Positions 36,688-44,964 of a stretch of 64,000 bases of DNA are shown here, piece after piece (positions within the stretch are counted from its first letter, which is position 1; each line of letters begins with the position of its first letter). The notes below the pieces were generated by a model. That model searched no databases. It saw only the letters and a list, made by a program, of their open reading frames with translations, and was not told the origin of the DNA. Source of the stretch: Alteromonas genovensis (lineage in GTDB: Bacteria > Pseudomonadota > Gammaproteobacteria > Enterobacterales > Alteromonadaceae); NCBI RefSeq assembly GCF_010500895.1, contig NZ_JAAAWO010000007.1, forward strand, positions 62,001 through 126,000, read 5' to 3'. The position numbers and the translations under genes are program-made.

Positions 36688-38562
36688 ATGTTGGATAGAA
36701 AAGTAGAGCCCTCTTCAGTAACATCAAGCGGTAAGATGATACTTGTGAAACAACAAAGGTTGGTGCAAACCTGCGTTATCGCGAGCGTAAGTTTATTTAT
36801 CGCCCTTCTCTTTGCCCGTGGGCTTGCAGTTTATATTTTTTCATTCGGTCTGCTTTCTCTTGTGGCTACTACCTGTTTGTCGGTTTGGCGGTATTCGAAC
36901 CTATGTAACTACCTATTCTTAATATCAATCTCGCTTATGCTGCTCCTATTGTCGATAACTGGCGCTGGTGTATTCGACCTGGCCATGCTGGGCTACCCAA
37001 GCGTGATCATCTTTTCTGCCATCCTTGGCGATAGACGTCTATTTTTAACCACGCTGACTTCAGTGCTATTGCAGTGTGTGTTGCTGGCTTGGTTGGCTAT
37101 TGAAGGCGTGGTGGTTCCCCACGCCCCGTCAGTGACGTGGTCCCATGTCATATTTATCATGATTCTTTTTATATTTACTGGTTTCTGCGTGTACATCTTG
37201 GTACAAGACATCAGGAATCTGCTGCAGTCACTACAAATAGAAAACACAAAAGCAGAGGAGAGCCGGCTTCAGGTACAGCATCTTGCACTGCACGACCCCC
37301 TTACAGATTTACCCAATCGCTTATATGGTGAGCGCCTTTTTTCGACCATGCTGAAAAGAAACAATCCATCCCAAACTAAATTGGCACTACTGTTTATTGA
37401 TTTAGATAACTTCAAGCCTATTAATGATGCATTAGGCCACGCTGCAGGTGATAAGTTTTTACAAAACATTGCGCAAACCATTAGTCAGCATTTAAACGGT
37501 GATCAGTGCCTCATTCGTTTTGGGGGTGATGAGTTCATTGTGCTGGCAGCCGGCATAACCGATAAAAATCAAGTCGATGCGCTTTGCACAAACCTAATTG
37601 CGTGGTGCAGCACTGAATTTGAAGTATTAGAAGCCAAAATAGTAGTTTCTGCGTCAATAGGAATAGCCTGCGCACCAGATGATGGAACGACGTTTAAGCA
37701 GCTTTGCCGTAAAGCCGATGTGGCCATGTATGAGTCGAAACGCAAAGGACGAAACCGGTTTGAGTATTACAATGCCGCACTCGATGAGCGCAGTGACGTG
37801 CTGTTTAACTTACTGCAGCAATTACGCCCTGCTGTATTACATAATAAACTAGCGGTGTACTACCAACCGTTAATTGCGCTCGAAACGGGAAAAGTGTGCG
37901 CTATGGAAGCCTTGGTAAGATGGCCACAAGAAGACGGCAGTCTTATTTTCCCCGACCAATTTATTCCCGTTGCCGAAAGCAGCGGACTCATTAATCAACT
38001 AGGCGCGTTTGTGCTCACAGAGGCCTGTGAATATTGTGCGTACCAACACAGTATTGGCAACAAATACTTATCCGTGGCGGTAAATCTTTCTTTTTCACAG
38101 TTCAGAGATAATTCACTGCCCGGTATTGTTAAATCAGCATTGCAAAAAAGTGGCTTGCCTGCTGTATCTCTTGAGCTTGAACTAACAGAAAGCATACTAG
38201 CAGACGATCACGGGAACATTAGAAAGCAGCTGGAACACATTAAACAGCTTGGCGTTCAATTTTCTATTGATGACTTTGGTACAGGCTATTCCAACTTAAA
38301 TTACCTGCGAGCGTTTAACGCCGGAAAATTAAAAATTGATAAGATTTTTATCACTACTCTTGGCATAGATCAAAAACACGAAACCTTAGTGTCTGCCATC
38401 ATTAATATGGCAAAGAGCTTAGACATGCAAGTTGTGGCAGAGGGCGTGGAAAACGAAGCAGCAAAAGCTAAGCTAGTTGAGCTTGGTTGCGATATTGGAC
38501 AGGGATACCTTTGGAGCAAGCCCATACCAAAACATGAATTCGACGTGTTGCTTAATTCCTGA
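36688..38562 (+). CDS. Membrane GGDEF-EAL protein (cyclic-di-GMP turnover)
   Basis: 624 aa. Five to six hydrophobic helices (about 22-170) form an N-terminal membrane module without a recognised sensor family. The GGDEF domain (about 200-365) has the intact signature GGDEF at 279-283, so diguanylate cyclase activity is possible. The EAL domain (about 375-620) has EAL at 407-409, ELTES, IDDFGTGYSNL and VVAEGVEN, the metal and catalytic set of active phosphodiesterases. Both halves look catalytically competent; which dominates cannot be told. Single gene. Confidence 0.92.
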   Translation: MLDRKVEPSSVTSSGKMILVKQQRLVQTCVIASVSLFIALLFARGLAVYIFSFGLLSLVATTCLSVWRYSNLCNYLFLISISLMLLLLSITGAGVFDLAMLGYPSVIIFSAILGDRRLFLTTLTSVLLQCVLLAWLAIEGVVVPHAPSVTWSHVIFIMILFIFTGFCVYILVQDIRNLLQSLQIENTKAEESRLQVQHLALHDPLTDLPNRLYGERLFSTMLKRNNPSQTKLALLFIDLDNFKPINDALGHAAGDKFLQNIAQTISQHLNGDQCLIRFGGDEFIVLAAGITDKNQVDALCTNLIAWCSTEFEVLEAKIVVSASIGIACAPDDGTTFKQLCRKADVAMYESKRKGRNRFEYYNAALDERSDVLFNLLQQLRPAVLHNKLAVYYQPLIALETGKVCAMEALVRWPQEDGSLIFPDQFIPVAESSGLINQLGAFVLTEACEYCAYQHSIGNKYLSVAVNLSFSQFRDNSLPGIVKSALQKSGLPAVSLELELTESILADDHGNIRKQLEHIKQLGVQFSIDDFGTGYSNLNYLRAFNAGKLKIDKIFITTLGIDQKHETLVSAIINMAKSLDMQVVAEGVENEAAKAKLVELGCDIGQGYLWSKPIPKHEFDVLLNS

Positions 38563-38807
38563 TAACCCACAGCTTCACAAATTAAGGCTTCACAACGTAA
38601 GGCCTGATGAAAAAGAAGCATCACACCGATCAATAAAGCGCCTTTATCTCTTCGCTCATAATTTGAATTTAAGCGGTAGAAAAATCACTGTTATTGCAAA
38701 GCAGCGCTTCATGCCGCCTTACTTCAACTAACGTAAAACCATATTGTCCTCCACGCGTATACATCAATAATTATTGGGCAAATACTTATCAATCAGTATT
38801 GTTATAA

Positions 38808-39377
38808 ATGAGTATGGTTATGAATGAGTCAGTAGTGTTAGTCAATTCGATGGGCAATATGGTGGGTACATGCGAGAAACTGCAGGCTCATCAACACGGT
38901 CTTCTTCACCTTGCCTTTTCACTGATGCTAGTAAGAAAAACCGAACACGGCTTTGAACACTTACTACAACAAAGAGCCAGTGATAAATACCACAGCGGTG
39001 GCAAATGGAGTAATGCTTGCTGTTCACACCCCAGAGAAGGAGAAAGGCTTGATAGTGCGGTAAAACGTCGCGTTTTTGAAGAGCTAGGTGTTACCCATTT
39101 ACCTAACCCTGAATACGTTGGCGCAATGACGTACAAAGCGTCATTGGATAACGGGCTTACTGAGCACGAGTACGACCATATTTTCGTTCAGTATTGCAAT
39201 GACGACGACGTCGCTCTATCACCTAACCCTGATGAAATCAGTGCCACTCGCTGGGTAAGCGAACAAGACATTAAGGCTGAGTTATCACAAAACCCACATA
39301 GCTATACTGCTTGGTTTGCAGATTTACTGCAGCGCTTCGTAAGTGCCAGAGAACAAAAGCCAACGCATGATGCTTAA
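38808..39377 (+). CDS. idi: Isopentenyl-diphosphate delta-isomerase, type I
   Basis: Interconverts IPP and DMAPP, supplying the allylic primer for CrtE. 189 aa (E. coli 182). ATG codons at 38808, 38814 and 38820 are all possible starts. HLAFSLMLV, KWSNACCSHPREGE with the catalytic Cys (71 or 72), the Nudix helix REGERLDSAVKRRVFEELG and the ExE pair in NGLTEHEYDHIF are present. It is convergent with blh, opposite to the rest of the carotenoid operon, so it has its own promoter. Confidence 0.95.
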   Translation: MSMVMNESVVLVNSMGNMVGTCEKLQAHQHGLLHLAFSLMLVRKTEHGFEHLLQQRASDKYHSGGKWSNACCSHPREGERLDSAVKRRVFEELGVTHLPNPEYVGAMTYKASLDNGLTEHEYDHIFVQYCNDDDVALSPNPDEISATRWVSEQDIKAELSQNPHSYTAWFADLLQRFVSAREQKPTHDA

Positions 39378-39383
39378 TGAGTT

Positions 39384-39460
39384 GTTCCTGATTCCTGGTT
39401 CCTGGCTCCTGGTTCCTGGTTCCTGGTTCCTGGTTCCTGGTTCCTGGTTCCTGGTTCCTA
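39384..39460. repeat. Heptanucleotide tandem repeat (11 units) between idi and blh
   Basis: Eleven contiguous 7-bp units of GTTCCTG (units 2, 4 and 11 each differ by one base: ATTCCTG, GCTCCTG, GTTCCTA). It begins six bases after the idi stop. The last unit, GTTCCTA, provides the blh stop codon (TAG at 39458-39460 on the minus strand). Copy number is likely variable. Confidence 0.97.
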
Positions 39461-40333
39461 ATTATTGTGATTACTAAAGTGTGTAAGCAACACATGGGGG
39501 CACGTTACTGCAAACAGCCCGATAAAGATAAGCGGGTAGTACACACTTAATGCCTCTGTTTCGATAAAATACCAGTAGCCCGCGCTGAAAATAGCGACAG
39601 TACCAAGCATAGGAACGAGCGTAGCAACAGCCAGACTTTTGAAATTCACCTGCATTGTTTTTTGCACTAACACTGTGTGGTAAACAGAGTGAACAATACA
39701 AAAGTACAGCGTAAAAAAGACAAGGGGAGGCAGCACGCACGCGCTTATCACGACAATAATCATGTTCTTCACAGCTGGCGTTTCGATACTATCTTTTAAC
39801 CAATAAGCCAATACAATTGCAAAGCACAGTACTGCTATTACCTGCATGCCTAAGGCGATGATGGACGCATGGTATGCGGGTAAAAAAAGCCATTCAAAAA
39901 CATCTTCAAGACGCCGTGAATACACTAACGATGGGGCTGTCACCACCACGGCACTGAGACACCATGCGGGTGTCGAACGGGTTTGCTGCCAGTCGTGCCT
40001 GAAGTGGGCAACTCCAATAGTTAAAAAAACTAAGAGGCACACTGTTGGCAACAGCATCCATGCAAAAAACGCCATCACCACTAATGCGGTATACACGCAA
40101 ACAAGTATGCCGAGCTTTACGGCATAGCTGAAACGAGATTTTCCCATGTCTTGCCTGCTTAAAGACTTGAGCATAAGGATATCTAGTGCACCATGAGGCA
40201 TTCCCATGATGAAAATAACAATAAGAGCCGCTATGCCTATCCCGTCATTTGAAATGGGAAAGGCTGCGTACCAGGCTATACAAAGCACGATACTTGAAAT
40301 CGTAAAATAATTAAAAAGCCGAAGGGTATTCAT
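39458..40333 (-). CDS. blh: Beta-carotene 15,15'-dioxygenase, Brp/Blh family
   Basis: Cleaves beta-carotene symmetrically to two retinals, the chromophore of proteorhodopsin. 291 aa, about eight hydrophobic helices. Conserved iron-ligand His motifs: GMPHGALDILML, IGVAHFRHDW, CIVHSVYHT and CPHVLLTHFS. The start ATG overlaps the crtY stop (TAATG). The stop lies inside the first unit (in its reading direction) of the heptanucleotide repeat. Last gene of the operon. Confidence 0.94.
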   Translation of the reverse strand: MNTLRLFNYFTISSIVLCIAWYAAFPISNDGIGIAALIVIFIMGMPHGALDILMLKSLSRQDMGKSRFSYAVKLGILVCVYTALVVMAFFAWMLLPTVCLLVFLTIGVAHFRHDWQQTRSTPAWCLSAVVVTAPSLVYSRRLEDVFEWLFLPAYHASIIALGMQVIAVLCFAIVLAYWLKDSIETPAVKNMIIVVISACVLPPLVFFTLYFCIVHSVYHTVLVQKTMQVNFKSLAVATLVPMLGTVAIFSAGYWYFIETEALSVYYPLIFIGLFAVTCPHVLLTHFSNHNN

Positions 40334-41517
40334 TAGTGCTCAGGGGTAAAAAGCGCTTTGACGAACGGTCTAATCGGCATAGCCTTGATGATAGACAGAA
40401 CGTCTGAAAAAGTAGCCTTCTCTGTCATAAAGCGGGCAAACACAACAGCATTCACATTTTTAGCCATTGAGCTAAAGAGTGTTGGAGATAGCGCCATGTT
40501 TTTTCTCATTACCTTCAAAAACAAAGAGTCTAACGCAGAGTATATCGGCGATATGGGCTTAGCTAGAGATAATTTATTTTCACTGCAGAGGCTTTGGGCT
40601 GTTTTTTGCGCCCAGCGCTGAATGGTTAAAAAAGCGTACCCAGACGACGCCCTAATCATACTGCCACGCGCACCAATACAATTCCAGTTGCCTTCCTTGA
40701 CTGGTGCTATTCGTGTATCCATCGGCAGCACCCCCTTTTCCCACTTTTCAATAACCACATCATTGCCATAATCGCCGCTATTGACTATATCCTCACAGGC
40801 AGACTGCATATCTGCAAGAGATTCATAGCGCATTGAAAAGCGAGTTAGCTCAATAAGTGCATAGTCTGAATTGAAGGGTAAAATATAGGTGAACTCAAAA
40901 CAGCTTTCATCAGCGGTCATGTTTGACATCAGTGCGACCTTTTTTGCGTTAAACGACTGAGGGGACGTTTTCACCCACGCACCAACAAAATACTGATTGA
41001 TAGTATTACCCTCTGGCAGAGAAATGCCACACGCACTATCAAACCCAAAGGACGCTGAAACCCGCCGGCCTTTCAGCGCTAGCTCAACATTATTGGCATT
41101 GGCATTGGCATTGGCATTGGCATTGGCATTGGCATCGACAGTATCAATCAACTCACTATCGGTATTCCACAGCCATTCTATAGTGGGCAGGCCTTTGAGC
41201 TTTTCAAAGGCGTATTGATAAAAATCTTCAGCCTGTAAGCAGCAGTAAGCGTGTTCACTTGATTGTGTACAGTGGTGATATTCTTGACCGTCACCTGAGA
41301 ATGACCATGAAAACCAGTGGCGTTTGATTAAGTGATGTAGGGAGGATGAAATATTTTCCTCTCCCCAGAAACACCAGGTTTTTTGAGTTTCGGGTTCAGC
41401 GCGCTTTTCAACGACTAATACGCTTCCTGAGTAGCCTTGTTCTATTAACGCTAATAGTAGGGATATGCCTGACAACCCTGCCCCTCGGATAATAATGTCT
41501 ACGTTATTACTAGTCAT
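40333..41517 (-). CDS. crtY: Lycopene beta-cyclase CrtY
   Basis: Cyclises lycopene to beta-carotene. 394 aa, family near 380-390. N-terminal FAD motif IIIRGAGLSGISLLLALI, then KTWCFWGEE and the catalytic-region FEFTYILPF; C-terminal IGARGSMIRASSGYAF matches the family's GxxGxxxxPxxG-type stretch. Residues 129-142 are (Ala-Asn)x7, encoded by seven perfect TTGGCA units (plus-strand 41093-41134), an in-frame hexanucleotide repeat in a loop. It overlaps crtB by 8 bp and blh by 1 bp. Confidence 0.93.
   Translation of the reverse strand: MTSNNVDIIIRGAGLSGISLLLALIEQGYSGSVLVVEKRAEPETQKTWCFWGEENISSSLHHLIKRHWFSWSFSGDGQEYHHCTQSSEHAYCCLQAEDFYQYAFEKLKGLPTIEWLWNTDSELIDTVDANANANANANANANNVELALKGRRVSASFGFDSACGISLPEGNTINQYFVGAWVKTSPQSFNAKKVALMSNMTADESCFEFTYILPFNSDYALIELTRFSMRYESLADMQSACEDIVNSGDYGNDVVIEKWEKGVLPMDTRIAPVKEGNWNCIGARGSMIRASSGYAFLTIQRWAQKTAQSLCSENKLSLAKPISPIYSALDSLFLKVMRKNMALSPTLFSSMAKNVNAVVFARFMTEKATFSDVLSIIKAMPIRPFVKALFTPEH
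41093..41134. repeat. In-frame hexanucleotide repeat inside crtY
   Basis: Seven exact copies of TTGGCA (TGCCAA on the coding strand) encode alternating Ala-Asn. Unit gains or losses keep the frame, so loop length could vary between strains. Confidence 0.95.
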
Positions 41518-42424
41518 TAATTATGCTAACGGGCTGCAGGTCGGTAATGGAGGCGTGAAGCACATCAATACTTGGAGCACGCTTTTCAGCAAATACAGGG
41601 TAGCCACCTCTCACCATGACAGAAGAGGCGATCAGTATTTTCTTGGGTAACCCTACCCGCGTTCTTCCTTCCCAATATGCATATTTGTGACGTGCCGCTA
41701 GTTTTATGCCTATCTCGCGGTACACTGAAGCAGCGATGGCAATGGCATTTCTGCTATTTTTAGGTAAGTACCTTAATCCTTGCCAACCACTATTATAGTA
41801 ACACTCACTCAATGCCAGTAACCGCTTTGTAGCATCTATGACTTTTTGCTGCGTTGTAACGGAATTTCCCACAATATCTTGAGCAGACACATCGCACCAG
41901 CTTCCGGGAATATATCGTCTTCCCATCTGCGCATCTTCAAAAACGTCTCTTGTTATATTGGTGAGCTGCATGCCAATGCCGAGGTTGGTGGCATAAGGCA
42001 GCCCTTTCTCTTTCGCGCCTAAAATGGGACACATCATTAGCCCTACGACGCCTGCTACTCGGTAGGCATACCTGATAAGGTCATCCTGCGTTTTAAAATC
42101 AACGGTGTATAAATCTTGCTTCACTCCCTCTATAAGCTGTATGGGAAGTGTCGAAGAAAAGCCGAGCTCACGCTGCAATGACAAAAAATCTGCCGTGTTT
42201 GCACATAATTCGGTGCCAGTCTCAATAGCGCGCTGAATAGTTTCTAGCTCTGCCTTGGCGAGCTGTTTGTCGCTACTTTCATCCGCTATATCATCAATCC
42301 AGCGACAAAATGCGTAAAGACGGGCGGCCTGATTAAGTCTTTTTTCAGGCAAAAAATATCCTGCAAAACGAAAAGACTTACCATGTTTAGCGAGTGTTGC
42401 TAATGCCACCTCTTCATTTTGCAT
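41510..42424 (-). CDS. crtB: Phytoene synthase CrtB
   Basis: Condenses two GGPP to phytoene. 304 aa. Squalene/phytoene synthase Asp motifs: YAFCRWIDDIADE (first DxxxD) and LTNITRDVFEDAQMGRRYIP (second). The start at 42424 lies inside the end of crtI (11-bp overlap), and the end overlaps crtY by 8 bp, indicating a translationally coupled operon. Confidence 0.96.
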   Translation of the reverse strand: MQNEEVALATLAKHGKSFRFAGYFLPEKRLNQAARLYAFCRWIDDIADESSDKQLAKAELETIQRAIETGTELCANTADFLSLQRELGFSSTLPIQLIEGVKQDLYTVDFKTQDDLIRYAYRVAGVVGLMMCPILGAKEKGLPYATNLGIGMQLTNITRDVFEDAQMGRRYIPGSWCDVSAQDIVGNSVTTQQKVIDATKRLLALSECYYNSGWQGLRYLPKNSRNAIAIAASVYREIGIKLAARHKYAYWEGRTRVGLPKKILIASSVMVRGGYPVFAEKRAPSIDVLHASITDLQPVSIIND

Positions 42425-44024
42425 TCACGCCCCCACCCTGTAATTCGGGAGATGCGGATAAACTTGATTGGGTAACATTGCAATTCGTTGAATGTGCAAC
42501 GGATACAGATTTAACCTCTGCTGCTGTTGTTGATGCCGTTTCATGGGTTTTATTAGGCACCACGCTAGGAATTAAGCTTTCTACCACTTTTGCAGAGGAA
42601 AGTACGCCGGGTAACCCAGCCCCAGGATGGGTTCCTGCACCACACAGGTAGAGGTTTTCTATTCCTTCTGATTTATTGTGAAATCTAAACCACGCCGATT
42701 GAGTAAGGGTGGGAGCAATTGAAAAACCTGCTCCCTCTACACTTAAATACTCTTCGGAAAATTCTTTTGGTGTCATGTCAAATTGTTCAACAACACAGTC
42801 GCTAAGACCTGGCATGATAGATGATTCGAGAGCCTTTATTATTTTCTCTGCATACTCTTCACGAATGTCTTCCCATTGTGTTCCAGATGACAAGTTGGGA
42901 ACGGGAGATAATACATAAAAGCTATCGCAACCTTCAGGCGCCATACTAGGGTCTGTGGCTGTTGGGCGATGTAGATATAGGGAAAAATCGTCTGCTAACA
43001 CCTTCTTATTAAAAATATCATCTAAAAGTGGCTCGTAGCGCTTGCCTAACCAAATGGTGTGGTGAGCTATGTCTTCAAATTTTTTGGTGGTACCAAAATA
43101 CAAAACGTACAGTCCCATGGAGAGCTTGGCATGCTTGGTTTTTATCCGAGCTGACAGCTTTTGGTCTTCTTTTTTAATCAGATTTGAATAAAGGTATTTC
43201 GGGTCGATATTTGACACTAGGGTGTCGCAATCAATAGCACCCGATTCGCAGTGCACTTTTGTGGCTTTCTTATTTTCAGTTTCGATACCCGTTATAGTGG
43301 TGTTTAGCTGAATGTTAATGCCTTCCTCTTCCATCAGCTTGCCTAGCGCCTGAACTAACGCGCCGGTGCCACCCATAGCAAAATGAATTGCCCACTTTCT
43401 CTCTAAGAAATGAATTAGGTTATAAATACAGGTAGTGTCAAATGGGTTGCCACCAACCAGCAAAGGCTGAATCGAAAAGGCTTGGCGTAGCTTTTCACTT
43501 TTTAAGTGTTCGCACACTAGTTGCCACACGTTGCGGTAACAACGAAGCTTGGCGAGATTAGGAATTTGAGAGACCATGCTAGAAAGTGTATGGAAAGGTT
43601 TATCTGCCAATTGGCTAAAACCAATATCAAAGATAGCTTCTGATTCTTTTAATAGTTCGAGGTAGCCGTTTTCATCTTCTGGGCAAATACGCCTAATTTC
43701 TTCCAACGTATCTTCAAGTGTGCCGCCGTAGTTAAACGTATCGCCATCGGGGTACGCAAATTTATACCAAGGCTCTACAGGCACAATGTCTATGTAGTCT
43801 TCAATTTTCTTCCCAAATAGTTCGAATAGCTCTTCGAATAAAAAGGGTGCAGTAATGACGGTAGGTCCCGCATCAAAAACAAAGCCGTTGCGACGAAACA
43901 CCCGTGCTCGCCCGCCCAATTCGTTCTGGCGGTCGACTAAGGTAACATCGTAACCTTTTGCTTTCATACGCAAGGCCGATGCAATGCCGCCAAACCCGGC
44001 TCCAATGACTACTGCTTTATTCAT
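42414..44024 (-). CDS. crtI: Phytoene desaturase CrtI
   Basis: FAD enzyme that introduces four double bonds into phytoene to make lycopene. 536 aa, about 40 longer than the usual 490-500. N-terminal dinucleotide motif VIGAGFGGIASALRMKAKG; RARVFRRNGFVFDAGPTVI; C-terminal NLYLCGAGTHPGAGLPGVL are diagnostic. After SAKVVESLI the protein carries a low-complexity Ser/Thr/Ala tail of about 45 residues, whose DNA also encodes the crtB start. Overlaps crtE by 8 bp. Confidence 0.96.
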   Translation of the reverse strand: MNKAVVIGAGFGGIASALRMKAKGYDVTLVDRQNELGGRARVFRRNGFVFDAGPTVITAPFLFEELFELFGKKIEDYIDIVPVEPWYKFAYPDGDTFNYGGTLEDTLEEIRRICPEDENGYLELLKESEAIFDIGFSQLADKPFHTLSSMVSQIPNLAKLRCYRNVWQLVCEHLKSEKLRQAFSIQPLLVGGNPFDTTCIYNLIHFLERKWAIHFAMGGTGALVQALGKLMEEEGINIQLNTTITGIETENKKATKVHCESGAIDCDTLVSNIDPKYLYSNLIKKEDQKLSARIKTKHAKLSMGLYVLYFGTTKKFEDIAHHTIWLGKRYEPLLDDIFNKKVLADDFSLYLHRPTATDPSMAPEGCDSFYVLSPVPNLSSGTQWEDIREEYAEKIIKALESSIMPGLSDCVVEQFDMTPKEFSEEYLSVEGAGFSIAPTLTQSAWFRFHNKSEGIENLYLCGAGTHPGAGLPGVLSSAKVVESLIPSVVPNKTHETASTTAAEVKSVSVAHSTNCNVTQSSLSASPELQGGGVNAK

Positions 44025-44874
44025 TTTGGCTCCTACACACTGTCTTAAACAAAAGCTGACACGCTTTTATCGCAGACTCGCCACAATTAGCGGGTAATTC
44101 TTTCAATTCAAGTTCGCAACGTTTAAGTAAATACTGCGCTCGCGTTCTAGCCAGTTCAATGGCTTGGTCGTGATCCGACTCTCTGGCCAATAAATTAACC
44201 ACATTGAGCTGACCATTGGCTAAGTCTGCTTGCCAATCATCCATGTCATCAGCGATTTGATAGGCTATTGCAAACTGGCGAATGGCTTCACTGGCTTTGT
44301 CGACTGCGCTTTCATAATTAGCTGCAATGAGCGGTAGCGCTAGAGATAGCTGAAGAAGAGGCCCGGATTTCTCTGCTGCGATAATTTCAAAGTCGACAAG
44401 TGATTTAACCTGTTGATGGATATCCTTGCACTGACCTTCGATAGTTTTGGAAACATTGTTGCTTACACAGCGAATTAAAGCAGGAAGTTTTGCAACGTCT
44501 TCAATATCGCTCAAAGCGCCATAGGCTTTTGACAGCAATAAGTCTCCCGCGCACAGCGCGATGTCTTTTCCAAACCGGCTCCAGACAGACGCTCGACCAC
44601 GTCGCTGTGCGTCGTTGTCTTGCAAGTCGTCATGAACTAGCGAAGCATTGTGTAATAGCTCTACACAGCTAGCTAGCGTTAAAGCAGTCTGCTCGTTAAG
44701 TGACAATGCCTCGCAAGCTTGAAGGCAAAGTTTAGCTCGTGTTCGCGAACCTCCGCTTTGGAGGTGGTAACACGCAGCTGAATTTTCTGATACAGATGAA
44801 AAGAGCTCTTTTTCTAATAACTCCATTACCTGTAGGCTGTTTTTACTGGTGCTTTTAGTTTTGCTTTTGTTCAT
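44017..44874 (-). CDS. crtE: Geranylgeranyl diphosphate synthase CrtE
   Basis: Elongates farnesyl/dimethylallyl diphosphate to GGPP. 285 aa from the ATG at 44874 (AAGGG seven to eight bases upstream); a TTG at 44913 would add 13 residues. First Asp-rich motif HDDLQDND with following RRGR, second DDMDDWQAD, Lys/Gln-rich chain-length region all fit a GGPP synthase. First carotenoid gene after proteorhodopsin; the spacer between them carries alternative hairpins. Confidence 0.94.
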   Translation of the reverse strand: MNKSKTKSTSKNSLQVMELLEKELFSSVSENSAACYHLQSGGSRTRAKLCLQACEALSLNEQTALTLASCVELLHNASLVHDDLQDNDAQRRGRASVWSRFGKDIALCAGDLLLSKAYGALSDIEDVAKLPALIRCVSNNVSKTIEGQCKDIHQQVKSLVDFEIIAAEKSGPLLQLSLALPLIAANYESAVDKASEAIRQFAIAYQIADDMDDWQADLANGQLNVVNLLARESDHDQAIELARTRAQYLLKRCELELKELPANCGESAIKACQLLFKTVCRSQNE

Positions 44875-44893
44875 TTTCACACCCTTGGCAATA

Positions 44894-44956
44894 ACGCTTG
44901 CGCTGCTTTGCAACGCAAGCGTGCATAACGCAAAGCAGCAGTTAGTTAACTGCTGC
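44894..44956 (-). promoter_or_regulatory. Mutually exclusive hairpins between proteorhodopsin and crtE
   Basis: Three perfect stems: B 44935-44944 with 44947-44956 (10 bp, GCAGCAGTTA), C 44902-44911 with 44930-44939 (10 bp, GCTGCTTTGC), A 44894-44902 with 44914-44922 (9 bp, ACGCTTGCG). C shares bases with both A and B, so the transcript can fold as A+B or as C. No long U-tract follows any stem, which argues for RNA processing/stability or differential expression rather than a classical terminator. Confidence 0.7.
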
Positions 44957-44964
44957 CTATTCTC

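Noticed and set aside
39384..39460. Possible CRISPR-like array
   Set aside because: Units are 7 bp with no spacers; it is a simple satellite. No true repeat-spacer array is present in the window.
39271..39495. Minus-strand frame encoding repeated NQEPGTR
   Set aside because: It is only the translation of the heptanucleotide satellite plus antisense idi sequence; no start signal.
40997..41218. Plus-strand frame with Leu-Ala repeats opposite crtY
   Set aside because: Shadow of the TTGGCA repeat within crtY.
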